Notes under the pieces: generated by a model
The model's database searches: none
What the model was told of the DNA's origin: nothing
What the model saw: the letters and a program-made list of their open reading frames with translations, nothing else
NCBI GenBank assembly: GCA_947184155.2
Contig: CAMXCT020000115.1
Span: 110,001 to 174,000 of the forward strand
Length of the DNA: 64,000 bases
Reading direction: 5' to 3'
Source of the DNA: Cladocopium goreaui
Lineage: Eukaryota > Sar > Dinophyceae > Suessiales > Symbiodiniaceae
Shown here: one piece after another, positions 20,612 through 31,954 of the stretch
Position numbering within the stretch: the first letter of the stretch is position 1
How the letters are laid out: each line of letters opens with the position of its first letter
Made by a program: the position numbers and the translations under genes

Positions 20612-20726
20612 CAGTTATGGCCCAAGTAGAAGTTATAAATGGAAAACAATAACTCCTATAACTAGGTTTATATGGGTCCATATATCATTATAAAGCCATA
20701 AAAATAATTGTTAAGGGCCATAACTG
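20612..20726. mobile_element. Family C element
   Basis: CAGTTATGGCCCAAGTAGAA at the left and TTAAGGGCCATAACTG at the right, with the shared interior GTTATAAATGGAAAACAA and CTCCTATAACTAGG. Confidence 0.85.
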
Positions 20727-21136
20727 TGTTAGTCGTACCTTCCCAGAAAGTGGTTTGATCCATAGGGGCTCCATGATGCTCAATGTGGCTTTGTCAATAG
20801 TGTACCTCAAAATTCAGTGGCCATGAATATCTCTGTTCTACTCCTACATGTCATTAAAATTCATGAAATGACCATTACATCATGTTACTGTTATATTCAA
20901 TCATATGGTAGCCCCATGCTTAGTGCCTAAAGAATCTTTATATATCCCCATTAGATCATATATTACAAGATGAGGACCCCCAGTTATGTTTGTTGGTTTA
21001 TAACCCCATTAACTGGTTCGTTATATCCCCCATATATCATAGTGAATCAAGGCAATTGTCCCTATATATATATATATATATATATATACATAACTGCTTC
21101 GTTATATTCCCCCCAAAGAAAACATCCATTCCAAGA

Positions 21137-21266
21137 CTGGTTGGTGGTTTGGTACATTTTTTATTTTTCCATATATTGACTGCGGGGTTGTCCGTCCGCC
21201 CCGTGGCTCCCCAATACAGAGCAATAAAGAGTAACATCTTTCAGAGGGGTTGAAACCACCAACCAG
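21137..21266. mobile_element. Family B element
   Basis: The left end is CTGGTTGGTGGTTTGGTACA and the right end AGGGGTTGAAACCACCAACCAG. The shared interior is ATTTTTTATTTTTCCATATA. No ORF. Confidence 0.85.
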
Positions 21267-22023
21267 AAGATATGGGGGGGGTCTTGAAATAGGCAAATCT
21301 CCAAGTTACCATGGGATTTAATACTCAAATGGTCTAATCTTGGGATGATTTGGGGTCCTATTTGGGGTACCCATATTTATGAAAACCCCGATATCATATA
21401 TGCGTCAACTTCGTTCGCTATCCACGGGGGTCTCGGCGACCCTGGGAAGAGGCGCTTTCATTGGCGTCCGGATTTACGACTGGGAAGTCCGGCGGCGTGC
21501 GCGATGATCGCGGAGGCGGTCGGGTCCACATGAGCAAATGGATGGAGATGGCTGCCGCTGCCCCCCAGTTGAACCTTACTTGCGTTTTAAACCCATAATA
21601 TAATGAACTAGTTCGAAACAAAATGCTGTTTGCCTGCTTAGTCATAAACCAAGTTACCCAACAAACCACGGCACCAGCTTGTAGTTTAGTCCTTCAATTG
21701 TTTGCTACAAATTGGAATATCCAACAAAATGTAGAGTGTGAAAGGCTGGCCATGGATGGCCATGGGAAAGCATCACAGCAAGAGGAGGAGGCAAGTGGCA
21801 AGACTATATATATATATATATATAATATATATATATATAGGTAGAAGAACAGACATGACTAGATAAGTGTTCTATTGTTTTTGAGTTGTTACAAGGTTAG
21901 ATAGAAAGAGACCGTCAGAAATGATTCATGGGTTGCAAGCTTGTGCTGGGACCACGACATTTATGGTCTTGAAACTCTGGTTTAATGTGAGCACTCAGAC
22001 CTGTGGAGGTTTTTCCCATGTGT

Positions 22024-22135
22024 TACCCTCTGGTAAACTAATATAAATATGGAAAATCATCTTGTTTAATGGGCAAATCAATTAATTATAAATGGCCATT
22101 TCAATAGCTACTGTATGTCAAATTACCAGAAGGTA
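22024..22135. mobile_element. Family A element
   Basis: TACCCTCTGGTAAACTAAT at the left and ATTACCAGAAGGTA at the right, with the typical inner ATGGAAAATCAT and TAAATGGCCATTT. Confidence 0.85.
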
Positions 22136-22283
22136 CATATTGCTTCTGCGTTTTTTCTGCAGATTAATTTCATGTCCCCATCAATATTTCCAGACGTTTT
22201 GATGTGCTGCCGATTATTTGGATGGTTTGATTACTTTTTTTCTATGCAAGATAGGGGTGTGCACAGTCGACTGAACACAAGAT

Positions 22284-22480
22284 TTGGGTCAATTGGGGGC
22301 GGATCCTTTCATCCGAAGAGGAAAGGGTGTTCGATGGAGCGAAGGTCGACTGTTCGCAATGATGCACTTGCCAAGGAAAATCGAGGTTTTGCGATGTGAC
22401 CTGGGGTCAACGGAGGCGTGCAGCTGCGATAAACCATGGCGGAAGCTGGTTACCTGCTCCCGGCAGAGGATGGCGTAGAA
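22284..22480 (+). CDS. Weak exon candidate
   Basis: A GC-richer island encodes RGKGVRWSEGRLFAMMHLP and then KIEVLRCDLGSTEACSC in one frame, while a second frame is also open. No clear splice pair is seen. Low support. Confidence 0.25.
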
Positions 22481-22899
22481 AGTAGAGACTTCTACGCAAT
22501 GAGGTTCACCCAGCTGGTTTTCACATGGCTGCCGACGACCAAAACATACACTGCGACTAGGGACTTGTCAGAAAGGCTGTTGCAGCCATACCATTTTGGT
22601 TAAACCCCCATCGGTAAAAACAGTTGACTACATGCCGTTACATCCCCTTAAATCGTTGGTCCAGTTTTGTGGGTTCATTTAGGAAGGGGCCCCTCAGTTC
22701 TAAGTTGGTTTTTGCTACCCCATCTACCGACAGATATATCCACCATAAATCCAAAAACGTTCTCATAGAACTTACCTAATATACACCAACTATCACAAAC
22801 TGCTAGCATAAGAGATCCACCAACCAACTTACTTATCACACATCCACAAGGTCAACAAACAGAAACCCACCTTTTTTTTGGCCCCGCTTCGGCTGTCAG

Positions 22900-22980
22900 G
22901 ATCTCTTACCCGACGAACCCAGCTTCGCTGACAACTTTCTTCATGAGGTGTTGAAGAGCCGGGAACCTGAGAATGACATG
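22900..22980 (+). CDS. Exon candidate of 81 bp, unknown
   Basis: It is bounded by GGCTGTCAG|GAT and GACATG|GTTTTT and holds exactly 27 codons in phase 0. It reads DLLPDEPSFADNFLHEVLK and ends SREPENDM. Thirteen bases after the donor a family D-like end (GGTGGTGCCCAAAT, 22994) begins. Confidence 0.5.
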
Positions 22981-23051
22981 GTTTTTGGGGTCATGGTGGT
23001 GCCCAAATGTTGGGTAACTTGGGAGCCACAGGACTAGGCTAACTTTTTGGT

Positions 23052-23088
23052 TTTGGGATGTTTTGGGATGTTTTGGGATGTTTTGGGT
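23052..23088. repeat. 12-bp tandem repeat
   Basis: TTTTGGGATGTT is repeated about three times. Confidence 0.85.
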
Positions 23089-23652
23089 TGATAGATAGGC
23101 AGATAGGGAGCCAGTTGGCTTGCTGTAGAACCAAACAGAACTGCTGGGCACGACCTTGTGGTTGAGACCAAAGTCATGGGATTTCACAAGTGACGTTCGG
23201 CACATTCGGCTGGTAGCAGGGCCCCAAATGCCGTGAGCATCTGTTTTATGGAGATTCCCATGGATGTGATCACCCCAATGAATGAATCATAGATCTTCAA
23301 GGATCGGCCCGATTTTTTTTACATCGCAGTTGTTGGTGATTTTGATAAGCAACATCGAACCCTGCTATAGTTACCCATAATTCATGGTACAAAGCCCTTC
23401 AAGTAGCCATAATTTATGGTGGTTGACCTGTTTACCCCACAGATGTCGTACTTTTTACCGTCGATCCCCTATGTGGAGGCCATTTTAATGAACCGAACCA
23501 TTTTCTTGGAAGAAAATCCATTTTTAAGACACGCCAAAGACATATTCTTGGTGATATCCCATGATATTTCCCCTTCACATTCCATAAAGTATCGGGGTTT
23601 GATGTTGATGTTCATTCCCAATGAACATCTGATTTGCTGCTTAAATCCCATA

Positions 23653-23772
23653 CCGTTATCGCCCAACTAACAGTTATAAATGGAATTATCTTTCCTATAC
23701 TTTCTACTACTAGGGTTATATAATGTTAAATAAACCCATTATTAAAAAACTGTTAGTTGGGCCACAAAACTG
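23653..23772. mobile_element. Family C element
   Basis: Left CGCCCAACTAACAGTTATAA and right AACTGTTAGTTGGGCCACAA. It lies 62 bp upstream of the leucine-rich-repeat exon. Confidence 0.85.
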
Positions 23773-23834
23773 TACCATAGATAAACATCCACCAGCTTTT
23801 TCCGTGTATGCCCTGGTTTGCTGATCGCTCCAAG

Positions 23835-23921
23835 GCTTGTTACACGAGGACAGCACCATCCAAGAGTTGGACCTGCGTGGCAACGGACTCACCAAAGACG
23901 ATGTGACTCTTGGCGAGTTTT
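23835..23921 (+). CDS. Exon encoding a leucine-rich repeat
   Basis: After CTCCAAG|GC the frame reads LLHEDSTIQELDLRGNGL, then TKDDVTLGE. The pattern x-L-x-x-L-D-L-x-x-N-x-L is that of an RNI-type leucine-rich repeat, a protein-binding module. One repeat per short exon is common in such genes. The rest of the gene was not identified; 3' boundary uncertain. Confidence 0.5.
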
Positions 23922-24468
23922 TGGGGGGGATGTCCTGGGATCAACCAGTTGATGGTTGCAATAACTATAGGTTATAACTATAGGTTATAACAATGTTATT
24001 AGGTTACCCATAGGATCCATGTATGGTATATACGGTAACATGAATCCCATCAATATACCCCCTTTATGTTAGCATATATACCAGCACCATGGAGCCTATG
24101 GGTTATAAATATGTTGTAATTGGATTATAGACCTATGACTATTATACTATGTATGGTTTATGGATGTCAATGGATGTTACATAACTCTAGTTGGTGGATA
24201 GAACTCGTTTTCCGTCACTGTACGGATGGTGATTCTTGAGCCGGGGATGGGTATGGTATACAATGTTGTTTTTTAGTTATAAGTTGGTTTATAAACACCA
24301 GTAAGTATAGTTATAAGATGTTTTAAGTACCATAAACCATAGTTATTGGCAATATTGGAGTTATAATATAAACCAACTTAGCTATCTTGAGGGCCCCACA
24401 TTGTAGGATTTAAGTGTCACCTTTATGGAGGGAGGTTCTTGGGAGAATCATAGGGATGATATGAAATA

Positions 24469-24580
24469 CTGCTTGGTGGTGACTGGAACCATGGAATTCT
24501 ATGACTTTCCATATATTAGGAATAAGGTGAACAGCTGACTTTCGCATATTTTTCAGAGGGGTAGGTCAACCACCGACCAG
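24469..24580. mobile_element. Family B element (diverged)
   Basis: Left CTGCTTGGTGGTGACTGGAA; right TTTTTCAGAGGGGTAGGTCA then ACCACCGACCAG. The interior CTTTCCATATATTAGGAAT matches the family. Confidence 0.75.
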
Positions 24581-25231
24581 ACAACTTGGGGCCTAAATCC
24601 ACGTTTTAGATGATCTTCCTTTGGAGGTGTGTGGAAAAATTGGGTTGTTACCCCCCAAATCATCCAAATTTACCACCATTTTGGTATGGAAATCTATGGT
24701 TTTGCTGCGAATCGAAACATGTCCTTGTGGCGAATCGGACTTCACTCAATCCTCAGTTTGCTATCGTGCTATCGCTCAACTATGAGCCCCTGATGTTGTG
24801 CCAGCTTCAGGGGTTCTAGAAATATTTTGTGTATGAATCATGAAAAGATCAGGGATTCTAGTCAGATAGTCTAGACATAAGCTGTTTTTTGTTGATTCAG
24901 AAATGATGAATCATGAGATCATTTCTATATATGATATCTCTTGCTGAGATGATTGGGCAGATCAGCAGAAGCCTCGGACTACCGGTTTTCCCACTGGTTT
25001 GACTCGTGATGGACATATGGACCTTGTTCTTTAGAGATCACTAGAGTGTGATGACCCTGTTTGGTCAAATCAGATAATCTATTCTAAATATCGAATCTGT
25101 ATCATGCGAACTGTTTCTTGCCAGTTGTATTTGCAACAAAAACCCGGCTTTCTGACCGTCCTGGTGATGCCATAATAGTCATCCCCTACTGCCATGATAA
25201 AATTGGTCACATCACGGCACTTCCCAAATTT

Positions 25232-25350
25232 TACCCTCTGGTAATGACTAACAGTTTGCTATGGAAAATGGCCCATTTATACTTGATTTACCTGGGTTTA
25301 CCTATTAAAAATGGTGATTTTCCATGGCTATGTTAGTTTACCAGAGGGTA
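25232..25350. mobile_element. Family A element
   Basis: TACCCTCTGGTAATGACTAAC at the left; GCTATGTTAGTTTACCAGAGGGTA (25327-25350) at the right. A nearly complete palindrome. Confidence 0.9.
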
Positions 25351-25659
25351 ATACATACTACATGTGGCCCTACATGTGTCTTCCATCTTCATGTATCATG
25401 CATGTGTCCTTTTCAAAAGGGGACATGATCCCCACATCATCTCAGTCAACCGGGAGAGTCCAAAAATTGGGCAACAAAAAGACAAGCACCACTTTTTTAA
25501 AAGGGGGATCTAATTTAGATATCATATGTTTAAAAAAATGATCAAACATGATTTGGGAATATTTATATGGTCATTTATTGTTATAGATATTCACCCAGCT
25601 TTTCCATCCGCATTTCGCATGAGATCCCTGGGATCCCAAGGAACTTGTTGCTGGACTTG

Positions 25660-25771
25660 GTCTCAAGTCACAGAAGTCTCGTACGTCCGGCTCCTGGGTG
25701 TGCTGGGTCCACCTCGCCTGATCCAAAAGGCGGCAGAAAAAAAGTGCCGCGAATTAGCCAGTGAAATGTAA
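25660..25771 (+). CDS. Weak candidate for a 3'-terminal exon
   Basis: One frame reads YVRLLGVLGPPRLIQKAAEK and then KCRELASEM followed by TAA. An overlapping frame is also open. Support comes only from amino-acid character and the GC-rich island. Confidence 0.28.
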
Positions 25772-25798
25772 CCGGCGAAGAAAACCCAGGTAACTTTT

Positions 25799-26010
25799 AG
25801 ATAATGAGATATAATGAGATATCATGAGATATAATGATATATAATGAGATATCATGAGATATCATGAGATACAATGAGATATAATGAGATATAATGAAAT
25901 ATCATGAGATATCATGAGATATCATGAGATATAATGAGATATAATGAGATATCATGAGATATCATGAGATATAATGAGATATAATGATATACAATGAGAT
26001 ATAATCATAA
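25799..26010. repeat. 10-11 bp minisatellite
   Basis: About twenty units of ATAATGAGAT or ATCATGAGAT. The A/C alternation at the third position forms higher-order blocks. Confidence 0.9.
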
Positions 26011-26176
26011 TATCATATAGCTAAAACATAACTAAGAGTCATTTATAGTGACCAAGTTGGTCGAAGTGGTGGACACCAACTTGTAAGTGGGCAACAGTGG
26101 TCGATCACTTGCTGTCAATTCCTACTTGCAAAGCGTATAGCCTCTTGTAATCAAACAGGGCTGGACAATGCCCTAT

Positions 26177-26281
26177 TACCACCTGGTTATTTAACATAGC
26201 CATGGAAAATCAACATTTTTAATAGGTAAACCATCTATAAATGGGCCATTTTCCATGGCTATGTTAAATAACCAGAGGGTA
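26177..26281. mobile_element. Family A element
   Basis: TACCACCTGGTTATTTAACA left (one arm mutated) and ATGTTAAATAACCAGAGGGTA right. Confidence 0.85.
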
Positions 26282-26646
26282 ATAGATGTTTTGTTTTCCC
26301 CATGAAAAATACAATGCGTATATAGATGTTTTGTTGGATTTTCATGATTTTTCAGTTGCCATGTCTGACTACCCAAGGGTAAACACATGTCCCAAACAAC
26401 CAAATGCACATTAACAACCTGAAATGAAACGACCGATGTTCCGTAAACGATGCACAAACATCTTCAAAGCATGAATCATGGCTGGCTGACATGCCACAAG
26501 AAGATTAACCATAATGAAACATCATTTCCTATGGAAAGGCCATGTGTTTCACACCACTGCAGATGATTCAAAAGCCAGAGCCCTGGTTCACACCGCTCAC
26601 CACGGTGTGGTGACCTTGTGAGGGTTTTCCACCAAAACAACATTTA

Positions 26647-26764
26647 TACCATCTGCTTATGACTAACATAGCCATGGAAAGATCCACCCATTTTTAAGAA
26701 CGGTAAACCATCTATGTCTATGGGCCATCTATACCATGGCTATGTTAGTCATAACCAGAGGGTA
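26647..26764. mobile_element. Family A element (diverged left end)
   Basis: TACCATCTGCTTATGACTAAC left and GTTAGTCATAACCAGAGGGTA right. The arms pair apart from two positions. Confidence 0.85.
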
Positions 26765-26990
26765 ATTTGCTCATACGCATTGTTTCTTTTCAGATTGCGC
26801 TGACTGAGAGCCCATCGACTTTTTGTCTATTGTGGTAGTTCACCCTTGTCGCGTGTATAGCCCGGTGCCCCTGTGGCCCCACGTCGATTGGTGGCCTGTG
26901 ATGCGGGTATTTTTTTGGGCCAAGTCATGGCTCAGATTTAATTGACCTTTCTGTACAATGCTTGAATGGTGAAGGATAGAAGGATACCAG

Positions 26991-27330
26991 TTGCAGCTCA
27001 GTGCCTGTACTGGTTTGGAAGTGTACCGGATGGTTTCGAAGCAACTGCCTCGAAAAAAAGGTGCAAGACTCAGCCTGTATCACCTTGACTCACCTCTGAT
27101 ACTACACAAAGAATTGCAGTCACAAGGCATCGTGGGCAAGGCTGCAACGCTCTCGTGCACTTATGTTCCGACAGATCTCTATGCAGCGTGGCGTGCTGTC
27201 CAAGGTTTGCCAGTCTCTCAAAGAGAGCTTGCACTAGAGGGAGTGACGCGGATAGCAGGTGCAGAAACTAAAGAGCACTTGCACCATCTCCCAGAAAGTC
27301 TTGAACACTTGACTTTTGGGGGATCGGTTT
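26991..27330 (+). CDS. FNIP-repeat protein, N-terminal part (before frame break)
   Basis: The frame encodes a 95-residue non-repeat region (YRMVSKQLPRKKGARLSLYH, later CTYVPTDLYAAWRAVQGLP) and then the first repeat, HLPESLEHLTFG. It runs into TGA at 27330-27332. The repeats go on in the +1 frame from 27316. The break lies at a G5 run (about 27317-27321): with four Gs the two frames would join. So this is a real one-base mutation, an assembly error, or an old pseudogene. A CCAG acceptor just upstream (26988) suggests the exon may start there. Confidence 0.6.
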
Positions 27331-28524
27331 GACCAGAGACTGGAGCAAGTGACACTGCCCGGCAATCTTCAGACCTTGAAACTTGGCATTGCGTTCAACC
27401 ACAGCCTGGAAGGAATTACCCTGCCAAGCAGTCTTCAGACCTTGACCTTTGGCAGAAAGTTTGACCAGAGCCTGAAACGAATGACCCTGCCAAGCAGTCT
27501 TCAGACTTTGACATTTGGCGAAAACTTTAACCAAAGCTTGGAACGGGTGACCCTGCCAAACAGTCTTCTCACCGTGACTTTTGGCGATATGTTTGACCAG
27601 AGCCTGGAAGGAGTGACCCTGCCAAACTGTCTTCAGACTTTGACATTTGGCAAAAAGTTTGACCAGAGCCTGGAGCATGTGACCCTGCCAAGCAGTCTTC
27701 AGACCTTGACATTTGGCAAAAAGTTTGACCAGAGCCTGGAGCATGTGACCCTGCCAAGCAGTCTTCAGACCTTGACATTTGGCCTTGAGTCTAACCAGAG
27801 CCTGGAACGAGTGACCTTGCCAAGCAGTCTTCAGACCTTGACATTTGGCAGAGATTTTGACCAGAGCTTGAAACCAATAACCCTGCCAAGCAGTCTTCAG
27901 ACTTTGACATTTGCCGATGAGTTTAGCCAGAGCCTGGAAGAGGTGACCCTGCCAAGCAGTCTTCAGACCTTGACTTTTGGCAGAGGCTTTAACCAGAGCT
28001 TGGATCGAACGACCCTGCCGAACAGTCTTCAAACCTTTTCATTGGGCGTACGCTGTAACCAGAGCCTGGACCGAGTGATACTGCCCAGAAATCTTCAGAC
28101 CTTGAAACTTAGAATTGCGTTCAACCACAACCTGGAAGGAATGACCCTGCCAAGCAGTCTTCAGACTTTGACATTTGGCGTTTGCTTTAACCAGAGATTG
28201 AAACCAATAACCCTGCCAAGCAGTCTTCAGACTTTGACATTTGGCGCGACGTTTGACCAGAGCCTGGAAGGAGTGACCCTGCCAAGCAGTCTTCAGACCT
28301 TGACTTTTGGCAGAGGCTTTAACCATAGCCTGGAAGGAGTTATGTTGCCAAGCAATCTTCGGACCTTGATTTTTGACAGAGGCTTTAACCAGAGTGTCTC
28401 TGCCAGTCGGTCAGGGATTTCTCAGATTGGATTGTGTTTTGTTGAGCAGTACCTGATTGGCCTCGCAGCTTTGACCGAAAAAACAAAAGGAATTTGGCTT
28501 TTGGAGTATCATCCCAGCTGGTAA
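27316..28524 (+). CDS. FNIP-repeat protein, repeat region and C-terminus
   Basis: Sixteen tandem 23-residue units of the form (F/L)(N/D)QSLExVTLPSSLQTLTFG follow each other without interruption to about 28400. This is the FNIP repeat (Pfam FNIP), a leucine-rich-repeat-like solenoid known from Dictyostelium, giant viruses and abundant in dinoflagellates. It is a probable protein-interaction scaffold. A 40-residue non-repeat C-terminus ends in TGA-free open frame until 28522-28524. Two neighbouring 69-bp units at about 27652-27789 are almost identical, showing recent unit duplication. See the N-terminal entry for the frame break. Confidence 0.75.
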   Translation: MGDRFDQRLEQVTLPGNLQTLKLGIAFNHSLEGITLPSSLQTLTFGRKFDQSLKRMTLPSSLQTLTFGENFNQSLERVTLPNSLLTVTFGDMFDQSLEGVTLPNCLQTLTFGKKFDQSLEHVTLPSSLQTLTFGKKFDQSLEHVTLPSSLQTLTFGLESNQSLERVTLPSSLQTLTFGRDFDQSLKPITLPSSLQTLTFADEFSQSLEEVTLPSSLQTLTFGRGFNQSLDRTTLPNSLQTFSLGVRCNQSLDRVILPRNLQTLKLRIAFNHNLEGMTLPSSLQTLTFGVCFNQRLKPITLPSSLQTLTFGATFDQSLEGVTLPSSLQTLTFGRGFNHSLEGVMLPSNLRTLIFDRGFNQSVSASRSGISQIGLCFVEQYLIGLAALTEKTKGIWLLEYHPSW

Positions 28525-30071
28525 GTCACATGGCACATGTGGCCTCGTGGGGCGCTGATCATTCTGGATCGTCACGGATCGTCACGGCTCCATACTGGGA
28601 GGTTTTCCTACCAGTTATCAAGAAATGTCTGAAAATGCCAAGAACAACTCATTCTTTCCCAGTGAAAATACCATCATTGTCTCCTTCGAAATGCCATTAA
28701 ACAAAAAAAACAAAACAGTGTTGCTCCAACTTGTTTTTGCTAAATCTGCCATAAGGTGGCTGAAAGTGTGTACCCAGTTTTCTCTCTCATATTTGGGATG
28801 TTGGGACCCTGATAATCCGTTGTTTTTCGAAATGGTTATAAAGTTATAAATGCTGAGTTCTATGGGCAAAATTCCATAAATCTTGGTAAATTATAACAAC
28901 CTCACTGTTCTCCCTCACTGGGAAATCATCCCCAAATGGCCTTAAGATTCAGGTGAGTGAAATATGATAATTTAGCCAGATAAATGGAATGATCACTGGT
29001 TTACAACTGGTAAAGGGCCAGAACCGGCACCGGTCAGATCCCCGGCATCCCGTGAGGCTTGAACCAGATTCCAGTCTTGGATCCGCTCTTAGCGCCCAAA
29101 TCCAAAGCCTGGGATATGGCCATGGTTCGTGAAGAGAAGCTTCTAAACATGTCAAAAAACCAGGGAAAACAACATGTGTGGACCCTAAAAACTCAAACTT
29201 AAGCATTTATGATCGTTTATGGCTCAAGCGAAAATCTAGCGATAAACCATCACCGTGGAAAAAGATCAGGGCCGCGCTATGTTCGGACAATCCATAATCA
29301 GCAAATTATGCGATGTTGCGATGTAAAAAAAATGCAATATTTTAGAGAAATGAATTCATACTTCTGACCAATATCTAGGTGGAGTCTATACGCAAGATGT
29401 TTCTCGTGGAAGCAGTCAGCTCGACACATGATGTTATTTGGTTGTCATATTGGGGGTATCCGAAAGAATCCACTTGTCAGTCGGGTTTTTTTTGTAAGTG
29501 TGCGTCAAAATTTAAGGTTGCTGGAAAGAGGATTCAGTAGTAAGGGATCCCGTTTTTGGCCCCAACATGGTTTGATGGTTTGATTTCATGGCGAACATGT
29601 CAATCAGTTGCAGTCAGACCCTGACGATTTTCAGTGGTTGTGCCCAAAATGGATCAAACTAGTGATAAATTACCAATTATAAAGAATAGTATACAGAATA
29701 TTGGGGATCACCGGTAGTACTAACAATTAGTTTCCAGTTTACGGTGATTTAATAATTAGGATTGTTGATAAGCCTTTGGTTTATCACCATCATTTTCCCT
29801 GTGTCATCCTGTGTTGCTCAAGACCCAAAGAGTGCCCCTTTACAGCCTCCCGCTGTATGGTCCGAATGATCCCATTATTGTTGCCCATTATTGTTATATC
29901 CATTCAATTCCATGTGTGAAAACGATTTTCCCACAAAAAATCAACACGATGTGTTCATATCGTGAAAAAAAATGGGTCATGTTCCATGATTTATAGTTGG
30001 GTGTGTGTGTTTATGGCTTGATCCGTATTTCCCAACGATTTTCCCAACGAATTTCCCCAGTATTTTCCCAG
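28525..30071. other. No gene supported
   Basis: AT-rich DNA with one GC-richer patch (29010-29110) that gives no convincing frame with splice sites. No member of families A-D recognised. Confidence 0.5.
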
Positions 30072-30126
30072 GAAGAAGAGGCTGCCACCTGTCCCACCTT
30101 GAGTCGAGTCCTCGACGGGAACCGAT
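30072..30126 (+). CDS. Short exon candidate
   Basis: After TTTTCCCAG|GAA the frame reads EEEAATCPTLSRVLDGNRC. It may be an upstream exon of the methyltransferase-like gene that begins 75 bp later. 3' end uncertain. Confidence 0.4.
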
Positions 30127-30200
30127 GTTTTTGGATTTATTGAAGCTAGCTGCCATTTTTCAAAGGCCTATGTTCTAGGGCTAAACCATGGCTAAACAAT

Positions 30201-30621
30201 ATGGTTGCTAGATCATCTTCTGGAGTTGGTGCTCAGCTGATGGCGAAGTGCGTCCACTTGCCTGAGGACTCAGTGATCGTAGCTCTTGGAGTCGGACTTG
30301 GCCATGACATCATCGCCTTGTGCTTGCAAGGCTACAGGGTAGTTGGAGTCGATCGTGACCCTTTTGCCATCTGGGTTGCCAGTCACAACCTGGCTTGCCT
30401 AGACTTGCTTGACAAGTGCTTCCTACTACAGGAAGGGTAGACTCCAACCTACGGATGGCTTGCTTGGCCTTGGTACTCACTTCTCTTCCCCTGTGAGGGG
30501 AGTCTACCTTGATCCACTGTGGTCACCAAAGCATGCGTTCTCTCTTGAGAACAGGTCATGGTCCCGTGAAGATGTAGAAGATATCAGGGATGATAGTGAT
30601 ATGATGATATCATTGCAATAA
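30201..30621 (+). pseudogene. SAM-dependent methyltransferase-like gene with a frame break
   Basis: Frame one (30201-30440) encodes VIVALGVGLGHDIIALCL and GYRVVGVDRDPFAIWVA, a textbook motif I plus the acidic end of strand 2 (GVDRDP) of Rossmann methyltransferases. Asp is replaced by Ala before GVGLG. It stops at TAG 30438-30440. Frame two, one base away, continues RLQPTDGLLGLGTHF, then VRGVYLDPLWSPKHAFSLEN, where DPLW stands where DPPW or NPPY motif IV is expected; it runs to 30621. The layout recalls trimethylguanosine-synthase-type enzymes, but the match is loose. An extra G in GGAAGGG (30431-30437) or an unseen small intron explains the break. Confidence 0.5.
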
Positions 30622-30692
30622 TAGGATAATCATGATTAATGGGATAATTATTCAGATATGTATCAAGATACCTGTGTTTTATTGGATAATGA

Positions 30693-30801
30693 TACCCTTT
30701 GGTTACTTAACATAGCCATGGAAAATCCCCATTTTCAATAGGTAAACCATCTATGTCTATGGGCCATTTTCCATGGCAAACTGTTAAATAACCAGAGGGT
30801 A
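30693..30801. mobile_element. Family A element
   Basis: TACCCTTTGGTTACTTAACA left and TGTTAAATAACCAGAGGGTA right, with inner CATAGCCATGGAAAATCCCC. Confidence 0.88.
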
Positions 30802-31763
30802 TGTTTGGGGATTATAATCAGAGATATGTCTTTGGGGATCCCCATGGCAATCCGGAGGGTTACGATATGTCCGGAGGTCCTGGCCACTGAATGATGCAGT
30901 TACTATCACCATGGGCCATGGTTTAGAAAAAAAAACACACATAGTTGGGACCATTTAGAAAAAAACACCCCGTGGATTTCTTAGATTTTTTAAATATCAA
31001 CCATGGCTTTAGATCTAAAACCTTTATATAATATGATATAATTGCTATTCTGAATCAATGTGTGGCTAAAACATCAATAAATCCATGACGGGGTATGATG
31101 GCTGCTGGAATACCGTCCGGTAGACTAACAGTGTGCTATGGACAATGGCTTGAATCGTCTTCGACGATTCATATAACAACGGAGATTTTCCATAGCTACA
31201 TGAAATTACTAAAGTTACTAAAGGGTGAGTTGATGTTGTTTGCTTGCAAAACTAAGATTCATGCTGTTTTTTTTTGCATTTGAATGGTTAAGTTCAGCAA
31301 TGACCTAAAAAACCTTGACGCCACTGGAAGGATGGTTCACATTTTTTTTTATGGGGAACCATCCCCAAAGCATGTTTTTATACATATATATATATATACA
31401 TATGAAGGGGACTCATCCAAGCATTGTAACTAGATGTAAATAGTTTAGATAAACCATTAAAAGGCTGGGTACATTGTGGTACCTGTGTATATTTTACAAC
31501 AAATGGGAATGAATTATTCTCACCAGCTAAAACAAACAAAATGGCCGGGGTTGATCATTTTTTGGACATTTACCCATCAAAGGGGAGTGAATATGTTGGA
31601 TACATCATAATAATATTTGGTCATTGGCATTGGTAGCGGGGGAACATGAGACAAAAAATCTCAATATTGATGCTATAAATGAAGCCAGAAACCGCGCACG
31701 TTTGATACTGTATTTGGGATCTGACAGAGCCAAGCATAACATCAATATGTTTCACTCCTTGTC

Positions 31764-31829
31764 ATGGAGAGCTTGACAAACCTGGATGTTGATCCACAAG
31801 ACATCCCACGGTGTCCTGTTTGTGACCAT
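31764..31829 (+). CDS. Weak exon candidate with CPVC
   Basis: MESLTNLDVDPQDIPRCPVC followed by DH. It sits directly before a family A element (31836). No firm acceptor. Low support. Confidence 0.28.
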
Positions 31830-31835
31830 ACTGGG

Positions 31836-31954
31836 TACTCTCTGGTAAACATACGAAAAAACTATGAACAATGACCATTCTTAATGGGTAAATCAACGAA
31901 CTGAATGGCGATTTTCAATAGCTATGTTAAATTACCAGAGGGATCCAGAGGGTA
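31836..31954. mobile_element. Family A element with duplicated right end
   Basis: TACTCTCTGGTAAACATAC left. The right end TTACCAGAGGGATCCAGAGGGTA (31932-31954) has CCAGAGGG twice. Confidence 0.8.

Noticed and set aside
25799-26010. The regular 10-bp array as a CRISPR-like or origin iteron array
   Set aside because: Units are contiguous without spacers and AT-rich; it is an ordinary minisatellite in a eukaryotic genome.
27268-28326. A 254-codon minus-strand frame with Gln/Gly/Leu repeats
   Set aside because: It is the antisense shadow of the FNIP repeats; the + strand matches a known repeat family.
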